Source of the DNA: Gemmatimonadota bacterium
Lineage (GTDB): Bacteria; Gemmatimonadota; Gemmatimonadetes; Gemmatimonadales; Gemmatimonadaceae
Reading direction: 5' to 3'
DNA: 57,120 nucleotides
Assembly: GCA_003171215.1 (NCBI GenBank)
Contig: PMYN01000033.1
Coordinates: 3,723-60,842 of the forward strand
Part shown: positions 8,452 through 17,817 of the stretch, one piece after another
How positions within the stretch are numbered: position 1 is the first letter of the stretch
Layout: every line of letters begins with the position of its first letter
Notes under the pieces: model-generated
Seen by the model: only the letters and a program-made list of their open reading frames with translations
Told to the model about the DNA's origin: nothing
Database searches by the model: none
Program-made: the position numbers and the translations under genes

Positions 8452-11400
8452 GTGAAAAAGACTTTCATTTCCGCGCGTGCGTTGCTGTCCTTGCTCGCGC
8501 TTCCACTGGCACTCTCGGCCCAGCGCGGTGTTCCGGCGCGACCGGCTGCGCAAACGACTGCGCTGTCGGGTCCTGTCGATACCACCTATTGGGGCAACGT
8601 GCAGTGGCGGAACATCGGGCCGAACAGCGCAGGCCGCATGGTCTCGGTCGCCGGATCGATCGCACGGCCGAAGGAATACTATTTCGGCACGACGGGCGGC
8701 GGCGTCTGGAAGACGACGGACGGCGGCACCACACTCGTCCCCGTCAGCGACAAATACTTCGGCGGCAGCATCGGCGCGATCGCCGTGAGCGAAAGCAATC
8801 CCGACGTCGTCTACATCGGCGGCGGAGAGACGCAGATTCGCGGCAACGTCTCCGACGGCGACGGTGTGTGGAAGACCACCGACGGTGGCAAGACCTGGAC
8901 CTCGCTGGGCCTCAGGGAAACGCAGTACATCTCGCGTGTTCGAATTCATCCGACGAATCCGGACATCGTCTACGTCGGCGCATTCGGTCACGTGTTCGGG
9001 CCGAGCTCCGAGCGCGGAGTGTTCAAGACGACGGACGGCGGCAAGTCGTGGAAGAAGATCCTGTTCCGGAACGACTCGACCGGAGTCGCCGATCTCATCA
9101 TGGAGCCGGGCAATCCCAACGTGCTGTACGCCACGATGTGGCAGGCGTACCGCACGCCGTGGACGCTGTGGAGCGGCGGTGCCGGCAGTGGAATCTTCAA
9201 GACGACGGACGGCGGCGATCACTGGACGGAGATTTCGCGCAACCAGGGGCTTCCGTCGGGAGTGCTTGGCCGGATGGGCATCGCGATCTCGCCGGCGAAG
9301 CCAAGCCGGGTGTGGGCACTCATCGAGCACGAGCCGGGTGGCGGCGTGTATCGCTCGGATGACGCCGGAGCGACATGGAAGTTCCTGAGCGGCTCACGCG
9401 ACCTTCGGCAGCGCGCCTGGTACTACTCGAACATTTACGCCGATCCGAAGGACACGAACGTCGTCGCGGCGCCGCAGGTGGGCGCGGAGTGGTCAAAGGA
9501 CGGCGGGCTGACCTGGTCAGGCGGATTCGGCGCCGGAGACAACCACGACATCTGGTGGGCGAGCGACGATCCGAAGCGTCTCGTCGTGGTGCACGACAAC
9601 GGCGCCGTGATCACCACGGATGGCGGCACCACGCGGGTGAGCGTGGCCGCGCCGACGGGACAGTTCTATCACGTACACCTCACGAACCACTTTCCGTATC
9701 ACGTCTGCGGATCGAAGCAGGACTCCGGCCCGAACTGCGGGCCGGTGCGCACCGCGAACGCAGGCGGGCGGGGCGGTGGTGGAGGCGGCGGTGGACGCGG
9801 CGGACCGCCGCCGTCGCCGTACTCCGAGTTTTACGGAGTGGCGGGCGGTGAGAGCGGGTACATCGCGTCCAATCCCATCGACCCCGACATCATCTACGGC
9901 GGCAACTACAGCGGCGTGCTGCAGGTGATCAATCGCCGCACCGGTTTGAGCGAGCGCCTCGATCCGTGGCCGCTCAATCCGATGGGCCACGATGCCGTGG
10001 ACTCGAAGTACCGGTTCCAGTGGACCTATCCGATCATGAATTCGCCCTTCAATCCGCACGTGCTCTACGTGGGATCGAATGTCGTGTTCAAGTCGGTCGA
10101 CGACGGCAAGAGCTGGACGATCATCTCGCCGGATCTCACCAAGCACGATCCGAAGACACTCGGGCCGAGCGGCGGCCCGATCACGAAGGATCAAACGTCG
10201 GTGGAGTACTACGCGACGGTGTTCGCGCTGCAGGAATCGCCGATCACGCCGGGACTCATCTGGGCCGGATCGGACGATGGCCTGATGCACATCACGCGCG
10301 ACGGCGGCAAGACGTGGAAGAACATCACGCCGAAGTGGCCCGACCAGATGCGTGTGTCGATCATCGATCCGTCTCCGCACTCGCCCGGCACCGCGTGGGT
10401 CGCGGGCAACAGATACCAGATGGACGACAAGAAGCCATACCTGTACAAGACGACGGATTATGGCACGACGTGGACGAAGATCACCGATGGCATCAAGACG
10501 GACGAGTTCACGCGTGCGATTCGCGAAGATCTCGTGCGTCCGGGAATGCTCTATGCGGCGACGGAACGCAGCATGTGGCTCTCGTACGACGCGGGTGCGC
10601 ACTGGCAGAGTCTCGCGCGGAACCTTCCGCCGGTTCCGGTGCACGATATCGCGCTCCGCGACGACGACATGGTGATCGCGACGCACGGCCGGGCGTTCTG
10701 GGCGATGGAGAACCTGACTACGCTGCGCCAGGCTCCCGAAGTGGCGATGGCCGAGGGGAAGAACTTTCTCTACAAGCCGGCACCGGTCTACCGGGTCGGC
10801 GGCGCGCAGGCCCTCGTGACGTACCGATTGTCGCAGGGAACTCAGCCGGTGACGATTGAGTTTCTCGACGGCGCCGGGAAGACCATCAAGAAGTTCGCGT
10901 CCACCGATACGCAGCCCACGCCGCCCGCGGGTCGCGGCGGCGGTGGCGGCCGCGGGGGCGGCGGCGCTCCGCCGGTCGTGACGAACAAGGTTGGGGTGAA
11001 CACGTATCGCTGGGACATGCGCTATCCCGACGCGTCGAACTTCCGCGGAATGATCCTCTGGGGCGGCGGCGTGCAGGGACCGGTGCTCGCGCCCGGATCA
11101 TACACGGTGCGGGTGACAGTGGGCGCCGAGCCGCCGATGAACCAGGCTCTCCTCGTGAAGCGCGATCCGCGTTCGAGTGCGACCGACGCCGATCTCGTGG
11201 CGCAGACCAAGCTCGCGCTCCAGCTTCGCGATCGCATGAACGAAGCCGATGACGCGGTGAAGCGGATTCGCAGCGTGAAGGAGCAGATCGACGAGCGCGC
11301 GCCGAAGATGGCGAACGTAAAGGAGTTCGCGACGCTCTCGAGATCGTTCACCGACAGCCTCGGCAGCGTCGAGGACTCGGTCTACCAGACGAGGAACAAG

Positions 11401-11673
11401 AGCGGCGAGGATCCGCTCAACTTCCCGGTGCGCCTGAACAACCAGATTGCGGCGCTCATGGGCTTCGTCACGAGCGGCGACCGCCGGCCGCCGCCGCAGG
11501 CGTATCAGGTGTTCGAGACCGTATCGCCGAAGCTCGACACGCAGCTCGGCCGGTACAGGAAGTCGGTGGACTTGTACCTGAACAAGATCAACGCGCTGCT
11601 GAAGGCGGCGGGGTTGCAGCCGATCGTGCCGACAACGGTGGAGGGGCCGCCAAAGCCGATCGTGGCGATGTAA
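8452..11673 (+). CDS. Sortilin/VPS10-like BNR-repeat exported protein (glycosyl-hydrolase-like)
   Basis: 1073 aa from GTG 8452, chosen because AGGAG (8441-8445) lies six bases upstream and translation then opens with a clean signal peptide (KKTFISARALLSLLALPLALSAQ). The frame stays open upstream to 8344 but without a leader. The body (about 40-780) is a double beta-propeller with many Asp-box units of the form TTDGG followed by TW or SW, typical of the sortilin/BNR family. Gly-rich insertions occur near bases 9760-9810 and 10925-10980. The C-terminal 250 residues are helical and charged, as in similar bacterial proteins. It is often labelled glycosyl hydrolase, but no catalytic acid can be assigned and the true role is unknown. 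It is followed by S9 and DUF885 genes on the same strand. Confidence 0.88.
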   Translation: MKKTFISARALLSLLALPLALSAQRGVPARPAAQTTALSGPVDTTYWGNVQWRNIGPNSAGRMVSVAGSIARPKEYYFGTTGGGVWKTTDGGTTLVPVSDKYFGGSIGAIAVSESNPDVVYIGGGETQIRGNVSDGDGVWKTTDGGKTWTSLGLRETQYISRVRIHPTNPDIVYVGAFGHVFGPSSERGVFKTTDGGKSWKKILFRNDSTGVADLIMEPGNPNVLYATMWQAYRTPWTLWSGGAGSGIFKTTDGGDHWTEISRNQGLPSGVLGRMGIAISPAKPSRVWALIEHEPGGGVYRSDDAGATWKFLSGSRDLRQRAWYYSNIYADPKDTNVVAAPQVGAEWSKDGGLTWSGGFGAGDNHDIWWASDDPKRLVVVHDNGAVITTDGGTTRVSVAAPTGQFYHVHLTNHFPYHVCGSKQDSGPNCGPVRTANAGGRGGGGGGGGRGGPPPSPYSEFYGVAGGESGYIASNPIDPDIIYGGNYSGVLQVINRRTGLSERLDPWPLNPMGHDAVDSKYRFQWTYPIMNSPFNPHVLYVGSNVVFKSVDDGKSWTIISPDLTKHDPKTLGPSGGPITKDQTSVEYYATVFALQESPITPGLIWAGSDDGLMHITRDGGKTWKNITPKWPDQMRVSIIDPSPHSPGTAWVAGNRYQMDDKKPYLYKTTDYGTTWTKITDGIKTDEFTRAIREDLVRPGMLYAATERSMWLSYDAGAHWQSLARNLPPVPVHDIALRDDDMVIATHGRAFWAMENLTTLRQAPEVAMAEGKNFLYKPAPVYRVGGAQALVTYRLSQGTQPVTIEFLDGAGKTIKKFASTDTQPTPPAGRGGGGGRGGGGAPPVVTNKVGVNTYRWDMRYPDASNFRGMILWGGGVQGPVLAPGSYTVRVTVGAEPPMNQALLVKRDPRSSATDADLVAQTKLALQLRDRMNEADDAVKRIRSVKEQIDERAPKMANVKEFATLSRSFTDSLGSVEDSVYQTRNKSGEDPLNFPVRLNNQIAALMGFVTSGDRRPPPQAYQVFETVSPKLDTQLGRYRKSVDLYLNKINALLKAAGLQPIVPTTVEGPPKPIVAM

Positions 11674-11690
11674 TCGTCGCGACGCGTTCC

Positions 11691-11700
11691 CTCTATAGAG
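11691..11700. promoter_or_regulatory. Palindrome CTCTATAGAG upstream of the S9 peptidase gene
   Basis: Perfect 10-base palindrome 94 bases before the ATG at 11795. Related CTATA-centred sites occur at 8331-8345, 29420-29435 and 44093-44106, always upstream of a gene start. This suggests either a shared operator or a promoter element. Confidence 0.3.
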
Positions 11701-11709
11701 ATGCCGTCT

Positions 11710-11726
11710 CCGGCCTCAGCGGCCGG
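11710..11726 (+). terminator. Possible weak terminator hairpin after the BNR/VPS10 gene
   Basis: CCGGCC (11710-11715) and GGCCGG (11721-11726) pair perfectly around a five-base loop, 37 bases after the stop. No U-tract follows (CGGTTTGG), so it may only be a stabilising hairpin. Confidence 0.3.
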
Positions 11727-11794
11727 CGGTTTGGACGCGTACATTCAGATGTCAGTCAGGTGTCAACACCCCCACCGCACTGGGAAATTCCACC

Positions 11795-14155
11795 ATGAAG
11801 ACCATCCTGTCTCGCGCTGTCGCACTCGTCCTGTTCACCGCCACGGCGCTCGCCGCGCAATCGAGCGGCCGCGCGTTCAACCCTGAAGACTGGTACAAGA
11901 TCGCGCGCGTTGCCGGTGGAAGTCTGTCGCCCGACGGCAACACGCTCGCGTTCACCGTGACCACTGTCATCGAGGAAAAGAACGCGCGCCATACCGAGGT
12001 CTGGATCCAGCCTGTGTCGGGTGGCTCGTCGCGGCGCATGACCGCGCCCGCGTTCGAGAGCACTGCGCCACGCTGGTCGGACGACGGCAGGACGCTCTAC
12101 TTCACATCGACGCGCCCGGGCAGCCGCGGGAACACGTGGGCCATTCGAATGGACGAAGGTGGTGATGCGTTTCCGGCCGAGGCTGGCGCCGGTGGCGCGG
12201 GTGCGGGCGGCCGTGGCGGACGCGGCGGACGCGGCGGCGGTGCCGCCGGCGCACAGCCCGCCGACAAGAGCTTCACGATCTTTGCCGGTCCGGCTGCTGC
12301 CAGCGGCGGCCGCGCGGCCGGTGGTGGCGGTCGCGGCGGACGTGGCGGACGCGGCGACGCAGCGGAGTCGACCACGGTAAATCTCAACGATCCCTACGCA
12401 AAGATGGGCCCGCTTGCCCGTCCGCCGCAGGGCTCGATCACCAAGCCGCTCAACCCGGCGCGCTTCGACGGCCGGCAGTTCATCGACGAACGCACCCGCT
12501 CGAACGATGCAGGCTTTCTTCCGAGCACGGGTCGCGGCGGCGCGGCGGATTCGCTCGCTGCGCTGTTCGGCGGCGGGCGCGGCGGTCGCGGATCCTTCCT
12601 GCCGCCCGCAGGAACTCCACCGGTACAACTGTTCATTCAGCGCGGCGCGGGCGATCGCAAGCAGATCACCAGCACCAACTACACACACTTCACGCCGAGC
12701 GTTTCGCCCGACGGAAAGTGGGTGGTGTTCAGCGCCGACGCGAAGCTGCGCTCGGATTCGCTCGTCGCTCGCGAGCGCGATTCGGTTGCGAAGCTGCCGC
12801 CGAACCATGTTCGTGACGACGCGGACCGCAACGAAACCGATCTCTACATTCTTCCGGTCGCCGAGTGCGAAGCGGGGAACGCGGCCGCGTGCAAGCCGAA
12901 GAAGGTCGACTACTTCGGCGGCGAGACCAACGTCATCTGGTCGGCCGACAGCAAGCAGTTCGCATTCGTCGGACGCCCGGGACAGTTCAGCAGCTCGCGC
13001 CTCCTGCTCTCGACGATCGATGGCGGAAAGCCGGTCGATATTCTCGGCGCCTGGAAGTACGAGCCGGGCCAGATCGAGTGGTTCAAGGACGGCAAGATCC
13101 GCATGATCACGAGCACCGGCGGAAGTTCGGGACTCTGGCAGGTGGATCCCGCGACGAAGCAAGTCTCACCGATTCTCGCCGGTCGCCGCGTCGTCGGTGA
13201 CATCGTGATGGACAAGGCGCAGACCAAGCTCGTGTACACCTCGAGCGACATCTCGCATCTCGCCGAGTACTACACGTCCGACATCAACGGCCAGAACGAG
13301 AAGAAGCTCACGACCTTCAACGACGCGCTCCAGAAGGAAGTCGCGTTCTCCGACGCCGAGCGCTTCACGTACAAGTCAGTCGACAACCTGGAGATCGAGG
13401 GCTGGCTGATGAAACCGTACGGTTATCAGCCGGGGAAGAAATATCCGGTCGTGCTGTACATCCACGGTGGGCCGCACTCGGAGTACAACGAGGGTTGGTT
13501 CGACGAGTTCCAGAGCCTCGCCGGCGGCGGCGTGTTCGTGCTGTTCACGAACCCGCGCGGATCAAGCGGCACGAACGGCGCGTTCACCAACGCGAGCCGT
13601 GGCGACTGGGGTGGCAAGGATTATCTCGACCTCATGAAGTCCGTCGACATCGTCTCGGTGCGGCCTGATGTCGACTCGACCAGGATGGGTGTGACCGGCG
13701 GATCGTACGGCGGGTTCATGACCGCATGGGTCGAAACGAAGACGAACCGGTTCAAGGCCGCCGAGACGGACCGCATGATCAGCGACTGGACGTACTGGTG
13801 GGGCGCGTCGGACGTACAGGGGCTCACGAACGGTGAGTTCTTTGGCCGTCCGTGGGAGAATCAGGCGATGTACGATTCGCTTTCGCCGATCCGGCACGTG
13901 AAGAACGTGAAGACACCCACGCTGATGGTGCAGTCGGAGGATGACTTCCGGACGCCGATGGGGAACGCCGATCTCTGGTACACGGCGCTGAGAACGCAGG
14001 GCGTGCCTGCGGAATTCGTGCGCTACCCGCGCTCGACGCACGAGCTGTCGCGCTCCGGCGAGCCTTGGTTGCTGGTCGATCGTCTTGGCCGCATCCGGCA
14101 GTGGTTCGATTACTGGCTGATCCAAGGCGGGCCGAAGAAAGCGGTGCAGCCGTAG
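11795..14155 (+). CDS. S9 family peptidase, acylaminoacyl-peptidase/DPP-like, exported
   Basis: 786 aa. Signal peptide at 1-22 (ALVLFTATALAAQ). The propeller covers about 30-520 and holds Gly/Arg-rich insertions encoded at 12180-12370 and 12535-12600, longer than in the other S9 proteins here. The hydrolase domain (about 530-786) has Ser637 in GGSYGG, Asp716/717 in QSEDDFRTP and His749 in STHELSRSG, the typical triad spacing for S9C/S9A acylaminoacyl peptidases. It should cleave N-terminal residues from peptides in the periplasm. It lies 121 bases after the BNR/VPS10 gene and five bases before the DUF885 gene. Confidence 0.94.
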   Translation: MKTILSRAVALVLFTATALAAQSSGRAFNPEDWYKIARVAGGSLSPDGNTLAFTVTTVIEEKNARHTEVWIQPVSGGSSRRMTAPAFESTAPRWSDDGRTLYFTSTRPGSRGNTWAIRMDEGGDAFPAEAGAGGAGAGGRGGRGGRGGGAAGAQPADKSFTIFAGPAAASGGRAAGGGGRGGRGGRGDAAESTTVNLNDPYAKMGPLARPPQGSITKPLNPARFDGRQFIDERTRSNDAGFLPSTGRGGAADSLAALFGGGRGGRGSFLPPAGTPPVQLFIQRGAGDRKQITSTNYTHFTPSVSPDGKWVVFSADAKLRSDSLVARERDSVAKLPPNHVRDDADRNETDLYILPVAECEAGNAAACKPKKVDYFGGETNVIWSADSKQFAFVGRPGQFSSSRLLLSTIDGGKPVDILGAWKYEPGQIEWFKDGKIRMITSTGGSSGLWQVDPATKQVSPILAGRRVVGDIVMDKAQTKLVYTSSDISHLAEYYTSDINGQNEKKLTTFNDALQKEVAFSDAERFTYKSVDNLEIEGWLMKPYGYQPGKKYPVVLYIHGGPHSEYNEGWFDEFQSLAGGGVFVLFTNPRGSSGTNGAFTNASRGDWGGKDYLDLMKSVDIVSVRPDVDSTRMGVTGGSYGGFMTAWVETKTNRFKAAETDRMISDWTYWWGASDVQGLTNGEFFGRPWENQAMYDSLSPIRHVKNVKTPTLMVQSEDDFRTPMGNADLWYTALRTQGVPAEFVRYPRSTHELSRSGEPWLLVDRLGRIRQWFDYWLIQGGPKKAVQP

Positions 14156-14160
14156 TATCG

Positions 14161-16125
14161 ATGCGCAAAGTATGCGCAGTAGTTGCGCTGTTTGCCGCTG
14201 TCACGCTGAGTTCGCCCGCGAGCGCTCAGCGTGGCGCCACACAGGCGCCTGGTCCGGACCCGCTCGCATCGATCCCCAAACCGATCGACCTGGTGGGGAA
14301 GCCGGCGAGCGAGCTCGCCGATCTGCTCAACCGCTACAATGCCGACCAGACGTCGCTTGCCCGGCGGTACGACGCGCCGGACTCCCCGCTTCAGCGCACG
14401 CGGATGCGCGCGTTCTATTCGGGCTGGCGAACGCGGCTCAAAGAAGTCGATTTTGAAAAACTGAAACAGGAGGGACGCGTCGACTACGTCCTCCTCGACC
14501 ACCTGCTGAAATACCAAATTGCGCTGCTCGATCGCGCGGACAAGCAGCGCGCGGAGCAGGCGTCACTCCTTCCATTCGCCGACGAATTGTTGAAGCTGCA
14601 GGACGATCGCCGCGAGATGAAGGTCGTGGACGGCAAGGCTGCGGCGCGCGTGCTCGCAACGCTCGCGAAGCAAGTGGACAGCCTGCGCATGCTGATCGAG
14701 CAGCCGCAGCGCGGAGGCGCCGATGTGCCGTCGGCGGCGCCGCGCCCGCCGCGCGCGGTTGCCAATCGTGCCGCCGACGAGATCGATCGTATTCGCAATG
14801 TCGTGAACCAGTGGTACAGCTACTATCAGGGCTACGACCCGATGTTCACCTGGTGGGTCGAGAACCCGATGTCGAAGATCGACGAGTCGCTCAACTCGTA
14901 CTCTCGGACGATTCGCCAGCGCATCGTGGGGATTCCCGTCGCGGGAGCGGCAGTTGTGGGCGGCGGTGGACGTGCGGCGGCCGGACGCGCGGGCGGCGCC
15001 GGCGGCGGCGGGCGTAACGGCGGTGCCGGCGGCGGCGGCAACACGGGCGGCGGCTCGATGAGCGCGGATGCCAACGCGCCGATCATCGGCGACCCGATCG
15101 GTCGCGACGGGCTCATGGCGGATCTCGAAAAGGAAATGATCCCCTACACACCCGAAGAGTTGATCGCCATCGCAGAGCGCGAGTACCAGTTCAGCCTGAG
15201 TGAGATGAAGAAGGCGTCGCGCGAGATGGGCTTCGGCGACGACTGGAAGGCCGCGATGGAAAAGGTGAAGGAATCGTACGTTCCGCCGGGCGAACAGACG
15301 GAGCTCATCCGCCGGCTCGGTCGCGAAGCGGAGGAGTTCTTCGCGAAGCACCAGTGGATCACGATCCCTGAGCTCGCGAAGGAAGACTGGCGGATGGAGA
15401 TGATCCCGCCCGATCGCCAGCGCGTCTCGCCGTTCTTCCTCGGCGGCGACCTGATCCAGGTGTCGTACCCGACCAACGACATGACGGACGAGGAAAAGGC
15501 GAACAGCCTGCGCGGCAACAATCCGCACTTCTCGCGCGCCACGGTCTTTCACGAACTGAACCCGGGGCACCATCTGCAGGGCTTCATGACCGCGCGATAC
15601 AACACGCAGCGCAGAATTTTTGCGACGCCGTTCTGGACCGAGGGTGGAGCGCTCTACTGGGAAATGTTCTTGTGGGATCACGACTTCCAGGTCACGCCCG
15701 AGGACCGCATCGGCGCCCTCTTCTGGCGCATGCACCGGAGTGCGCGCATCGTGTTCTCGCTCAGCTTCCATTTGGGCAAGATGACGCCGGAGCAGGCGAT
15801 CAAGTATCTGATTGACGCGGTGAACTTCGAGCCGAACAACGCAGAGGGCGAAGTGCGCCGCTCGTTCGGCGGCGCGTACTCGCCGTTGTACCAGTCGGCG
15901 TACATGCTCGGCGGACTTCAGCTTCGCGCGCTGCACAAGGAATTGGTGGACTCGAAGAAGATGACCGATCTCCAGTTCCACGACGCCGTGTATCAGGGCG
16001 GGACGATGCCGATCGCGATGGTGCGCGCGCGGCTCGCGAACATTCCGCTGACGCGCGACGGTGCCGCGCCGTGGAAGTTTGCGGATCAGCTCCCGCCGCC
16101 CATTCCGCGGCCGGAGAAACGATAG
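14161..16125 (+). CDS. DUF885 family protein, putative exported metallopeptidase
   Basis: 654 aa from ATG 14161, with signal peptide MRKVCAVVALFAAVTLSSPASAQ. The frame is open further upstream but only within the previous gene. The DUF885 signature HELNPGHH (residues 464-471) is present and may bind a metal. The domain has the usual conserved FWTEGGALYWEMFLWD downstream. A Gly/Ala/Arg-rich low-complexity stretch (about 263-300) interrupts the middle. DUF885 proteins are related to carboxypeptidase-like enzymes, but substrate and activity are not established for this one. It follows the S9 gene by five bases, so the pair is probably co-expressed. A hairpin with a short T-run (16135-16160) follows the stop. 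Confidence 0.9.
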   Translation: MRKVCAVVALFAAVTLSSPASAQRGATQAPGPDPLASIPKPIDLVGKPASELADLLNRYNADQTSLARRYDAPDSPLQRTRMRAFYSGWRTRLKEVDFEKLKQEGRVDYVLLDHLLKYQIALLDRADKQRAEQASLLPFADELLKLQDDRREMKVVDGKAAARVLATLAKQVDSLRMLIEQPQRGGADVPSAAPRPPRAVANRAADEIDRIRNVVNQWYSYYQGYDPMFTWWVENPMSKIDESLNSYSRTIRQRIVGIPVAGAAVVGGGGRAAAGRAGGAGGGGRNGGAGGGGNTGGGSMSADANAPIIGDPIGRDGLMADLEKEMIPYTPEELIAIAEREYQFSLSEMKKASREMGFGDDWKAAMEKVKESYVPPGEQTELIRRLGREAEEFFAKHQWITIPELAKEDWRMEMIPPDRQRVSPFFLGGDLIQVSYPTNDMTDEEKANSLRGNNPHFSRATVFHELNPGHHLQGFMTARYNTQRRIFATPFWTEGGALYWEMFLWDHDFQVTPEDRIGALFWRMHRSARIVFSLSFHLGKMTPEQAIKYLIDAVNFEPNNAEGEVRRSFGGAYSPLYQSAYMLGGLQLRALHKELVDSKKMTDLQFHDAVYQGGTMPIAMVRARLANIPLTRDGAAPWKFADQLPPPIPRPEKR

Positions 16126-16134
16126 GAGCGACCG

Positions 16135-16160
16135 AAGACCGAGGTCCTCGGTCTTGCTTT
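16135..16160 (+). terminator. Rho-independent-like terminator after the DUF885 gene
   Basis: AAGACCGAGG (16135-16144) and CCTCGGTCTT (16146-16155) are perfect reverse complements around one base, so about eight pairs can form with a small loop. GCTTT follows. It starts ten bases after the stop and overlaps the -35 of the next gene's promoter. Confidence 0.55.
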
Positions 16161-16182
16161 CGCCGGGAATCTGAACTATCTT
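16154..16182 (+). promoter_or_regulatory. Candidate promoter of the MarR/MhqR-like gene
   Basis: TTGCTT (16154-16159), 17-base spacer, TATCTT (16177-16182). The -10 hexamer is also the left half of the operator at 16177-16194. A start site near 16189 would leave almost no leader before ATG 16192. The mRNA would then be nearly leaderless, or translation would begin at GTG 16234. Confidence 0.45.
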
Positions 16183-16194
16183 ACCACTAAGATG
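16177..16194. promoter_or_regulatory. MhqR-like operator overlapping -10 and start codon of the repressor gene
   Basis: TATCTTACCACTAAGATG: half-sites TATCTT and AAGATg separated by six bases. The same half-site order and spacing occur at 16784-16801 in front of the dioxygenase gene. It would give autoregulation. Confidence 0.55.
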
Positions 16195-16737
16195 AATTCA
16201 CCCAAGCGCGCCGCCTCGAAAGAACCCCGCCCGGTGAAGAGCGCGGCGATCACGGCCGACCTTCCCACCGCCACGGCCTTGAAGTTGTGGGTGGTGCTGG
16301 CGCGGTCGCACGACGCGCTCGTCGAGGTTCTGAAGGCCGACATCGAGCGCCACGACCTCACGCTGGCGGAGTTCGCGGTGATGGAAGCGCTGTACCACAA
16401 GGGACCGCAGCTCTTGGGCGAGATCCAGAAGCGGATATTGGTCTCGAGCGGTGGGATGACGTTCCTCGTGGACCGGCTCGCGAAGCGCGGACTGGCCGAG
16501 CGGCGAGCCTGCCCGTCGGATCGTCGCGCGCGTTACGCGGCACTTACGAAGAAAGGCGAGAAGCTGATGCGCTCGATCTTTCCCGAACATGCGGCCGTGA
16601 TCCAGGGCGCGATGATGGGATTGAAACAGTCGGAGCAACGGGAACTGACCGCGCTGTTGAAGACGCTGGGGAAGGAGGCTGCGCGGTTGGCGGCCGAGAC
16701 CCCGGCGTGCAAGGCAGCGCTGGCCGAACAGGAGTAG
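16192..16737 (+). CDS. MarR family transcriptional regulator, MhqR-like
   Basis: 181 aa. The winged-helix core begins at ALKLWVVLARSHDALVEVLKADIERHDLTLAEFAVMEALYH and carries the recognition region LLGEIQKRILVSSGGMTFLVDRLAKRGLAERR, then the wing with PSDRRARYAALTKKGEKL. This layout, and the downstream glyoxalase-fold ring-cleaving dioxygenase, matches the MhqR-MhqO arrangement of quinone/electrophile sensing systems. ATG 16192 adds about 25 residues before the usual family start; GTG 16234 is an alternative. No Cys is present in the N-terminal half that could act as a thiol sensor, which suggests ligand binding as in MhqR. Likely represses itself and the dioxygenase through the sites at 16177-16194 and 16784-16801. 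Confidence 0.88.
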   Translation: MNSPKRAASKEPRPVKSAAITADLPTATALKLWVVLARSHDALVEVLKADIERHDLTLAEFAVMEALYHKGPQLLGEIQKRILVSSGGMTFLVDRLAKRGLAERRACPSDRRARYAALTKKGEKLMRSIFPEHAAVIQGAMMGLKQSEQRELTALLKTLGKEAARLAAETPACKAALAEQE

Positions 16738-16757
16738 GGAGTAGCACGAACGAACGA

Positions 16758-16786
16758 TTGACTTGCCGATCCAAAGCGATTAGTAT
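16758..16786 (+). promoter_or_regulatory. Candidate sigma70 promoter of the ring-cleaving dioxygenase gene
   Basis: TTGACT (16758-16763), 17-base spacer, TAGTAT (16781-16786). Strong match to the consensus with ideal spacing. The operator at 16784-16801 overlaps the -10 and start point, so a bound repressor would block polymerase. Confidence 0.65.
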
Positions 16787-16801
16787 CTCAGTAGTGAGAG
16801 G
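16784..16801. promoter_or_regulatory. MhqR-like operator in front of the dioxygenase gene
   Basis: TATCTCAGTAGTGAGAGG: half-sites TATCTC and GAGAgg separated by six bases. It has the same geometry as the site in front of the regulator gene and as the MhqR operator of Bacillus subtilis as I remember it (TATCTC-N6-GAGATA). Confidence 0.6.
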
Positions 16802-16820
16802 ATTATAAGTGAGGGAACAT

Positions 16821-17810
16821 ATGACAACAAACACAAGAACGACAAAGACACTGACGACGCTGGGATTCCATCACGTCACGATGGTGTCGGGCGACTCGCG
16901 GAGGACGCTCGCGTTCTACCGCGACCTGCTCGGGCTGTCCGTGGTGAAGGACGCCGGCGAGTCGAAGGACCCGAACGCATACAGGCTCTACCTCGGCAAT
17001 GAAGCCGGTTCACCGGGCACCTTGGTCACGTTCGTCGAGCGTCCGGCGGCCGCGCACGGCCGGCCCGGGGTCGGCGGCGTGCACCATCTCGCGCTAGGCG
17101 TCGGCACGTACGAAGCGCAGCTCAAGTGGAAGCGGTACCTGATGGACAAGGGCGTGCCGGTCAGCGGACCTATGCCGCGCGGTTACTTCACGTCGCTGTA
17201 CTTCCGCGATCCCGACGGCCAGGTGCTGGAGATCGCGACCGCCGGTCCGGGTTACGCTTACGACGAACCGATCGAGGCGCTCGGCCGGCAGATCATGCTG
17301 CCTCGCGAGCAGCAGCTTCCGGGCGGCCGCGACGAGCGGTCGATCCAGATGACCACGTATTCGGAGCCTGTGCCGGTCATCACTCCCGACATGAAGCTCA
17401 CCGGCATTCATCACATCACCGGGATGACGGACGACATCGAGCGGGCGAGCGACTTCTACGAAGAGGCGCTCGGTCTCTCGGTCGTGAAGAAATCGGTGAA
17501 CCAGGACGACCCCGAGACGCCGCACTGGTTCTGGGCGAACTACGACGGCACGCGCGTGCTGCCGCACAGCAGTTGGACGCTCTTTGGATGGACGCCGCGG
17601 CATCCGCACGCGCGGGCGGGCGTCGGGCAGACGAACCACGTGGCGTTCAGAGCCGCGGACGTCGAGGAATTGAAGGCATGGCAGGAAAAGCTGCGCTCGA
17701 TGGACCTGGATGTGTCAGCCGTGACCGGCAGTCCGTTCTTCTCGAGCATCAACTTTTCCGCGCCCGACGGGCAGTTGTTGGAGATCGCGACGGATGGGCC
17801 CGGATTCTAA
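16821..17810 (+). CDS. Glyoxalase-fold ring-cleaving dioxygenase, MhqO-like
   Basis: 329 aa from ATG 16821 (GAGGG six bases upstream; GTG 16809 is in frame but lies over the RBS). Two vicinal-oxygen-chelate modules are evident: residues 12-150, starting LGFHHVTMVSGDSRRTLAFYRDLLGL, and residues 195-329, starting TGIHHITGMTDDIERASDFYEEALGL. Each ends in an FRDPDGQVLEIATAGPG or SAPDGQLLEIATDGPG metal-ligand block. MhqO-type proteins are thought to open hydroquinone or catechol-type rings and protect against quinone stress. The regulator gene upstream and the matching operators support the same role here. Cytoplasmic, Fe(II)- or Mn-dependent by family analogy. Confidence 0.9.
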   Translation: MTTNTRTTKTLTTLGFHHVTMVSGDSRRTLAFYRDLLGLSVVKDAGESKDPNAYRLYLGNEAGSPGTLVTFVERPAAAHGRPGVGGVHHLALGVGTYEAQLKWKRYLMDKGVPVSGPMPRGYFTSLYFRDPDGQVLEIATAGPGYAYDEPIEALGRQIMLPREQQLPGGRDERSIQMTTYSEPVPVITPDMKLTGIHHITGMTDDIERASDFYEEALGLSVVKKSVNQDDPETPHWFWANYDGTRVLPHSSWTLFGWTPRHPHARAGVGQTNHVAFRAADVEELKAWQEKLRSMDLDVSAVTGSPFFSSINFSAPDGQLLEIATDGPGF

Positions 17811-17817
17811 GAAGTAC

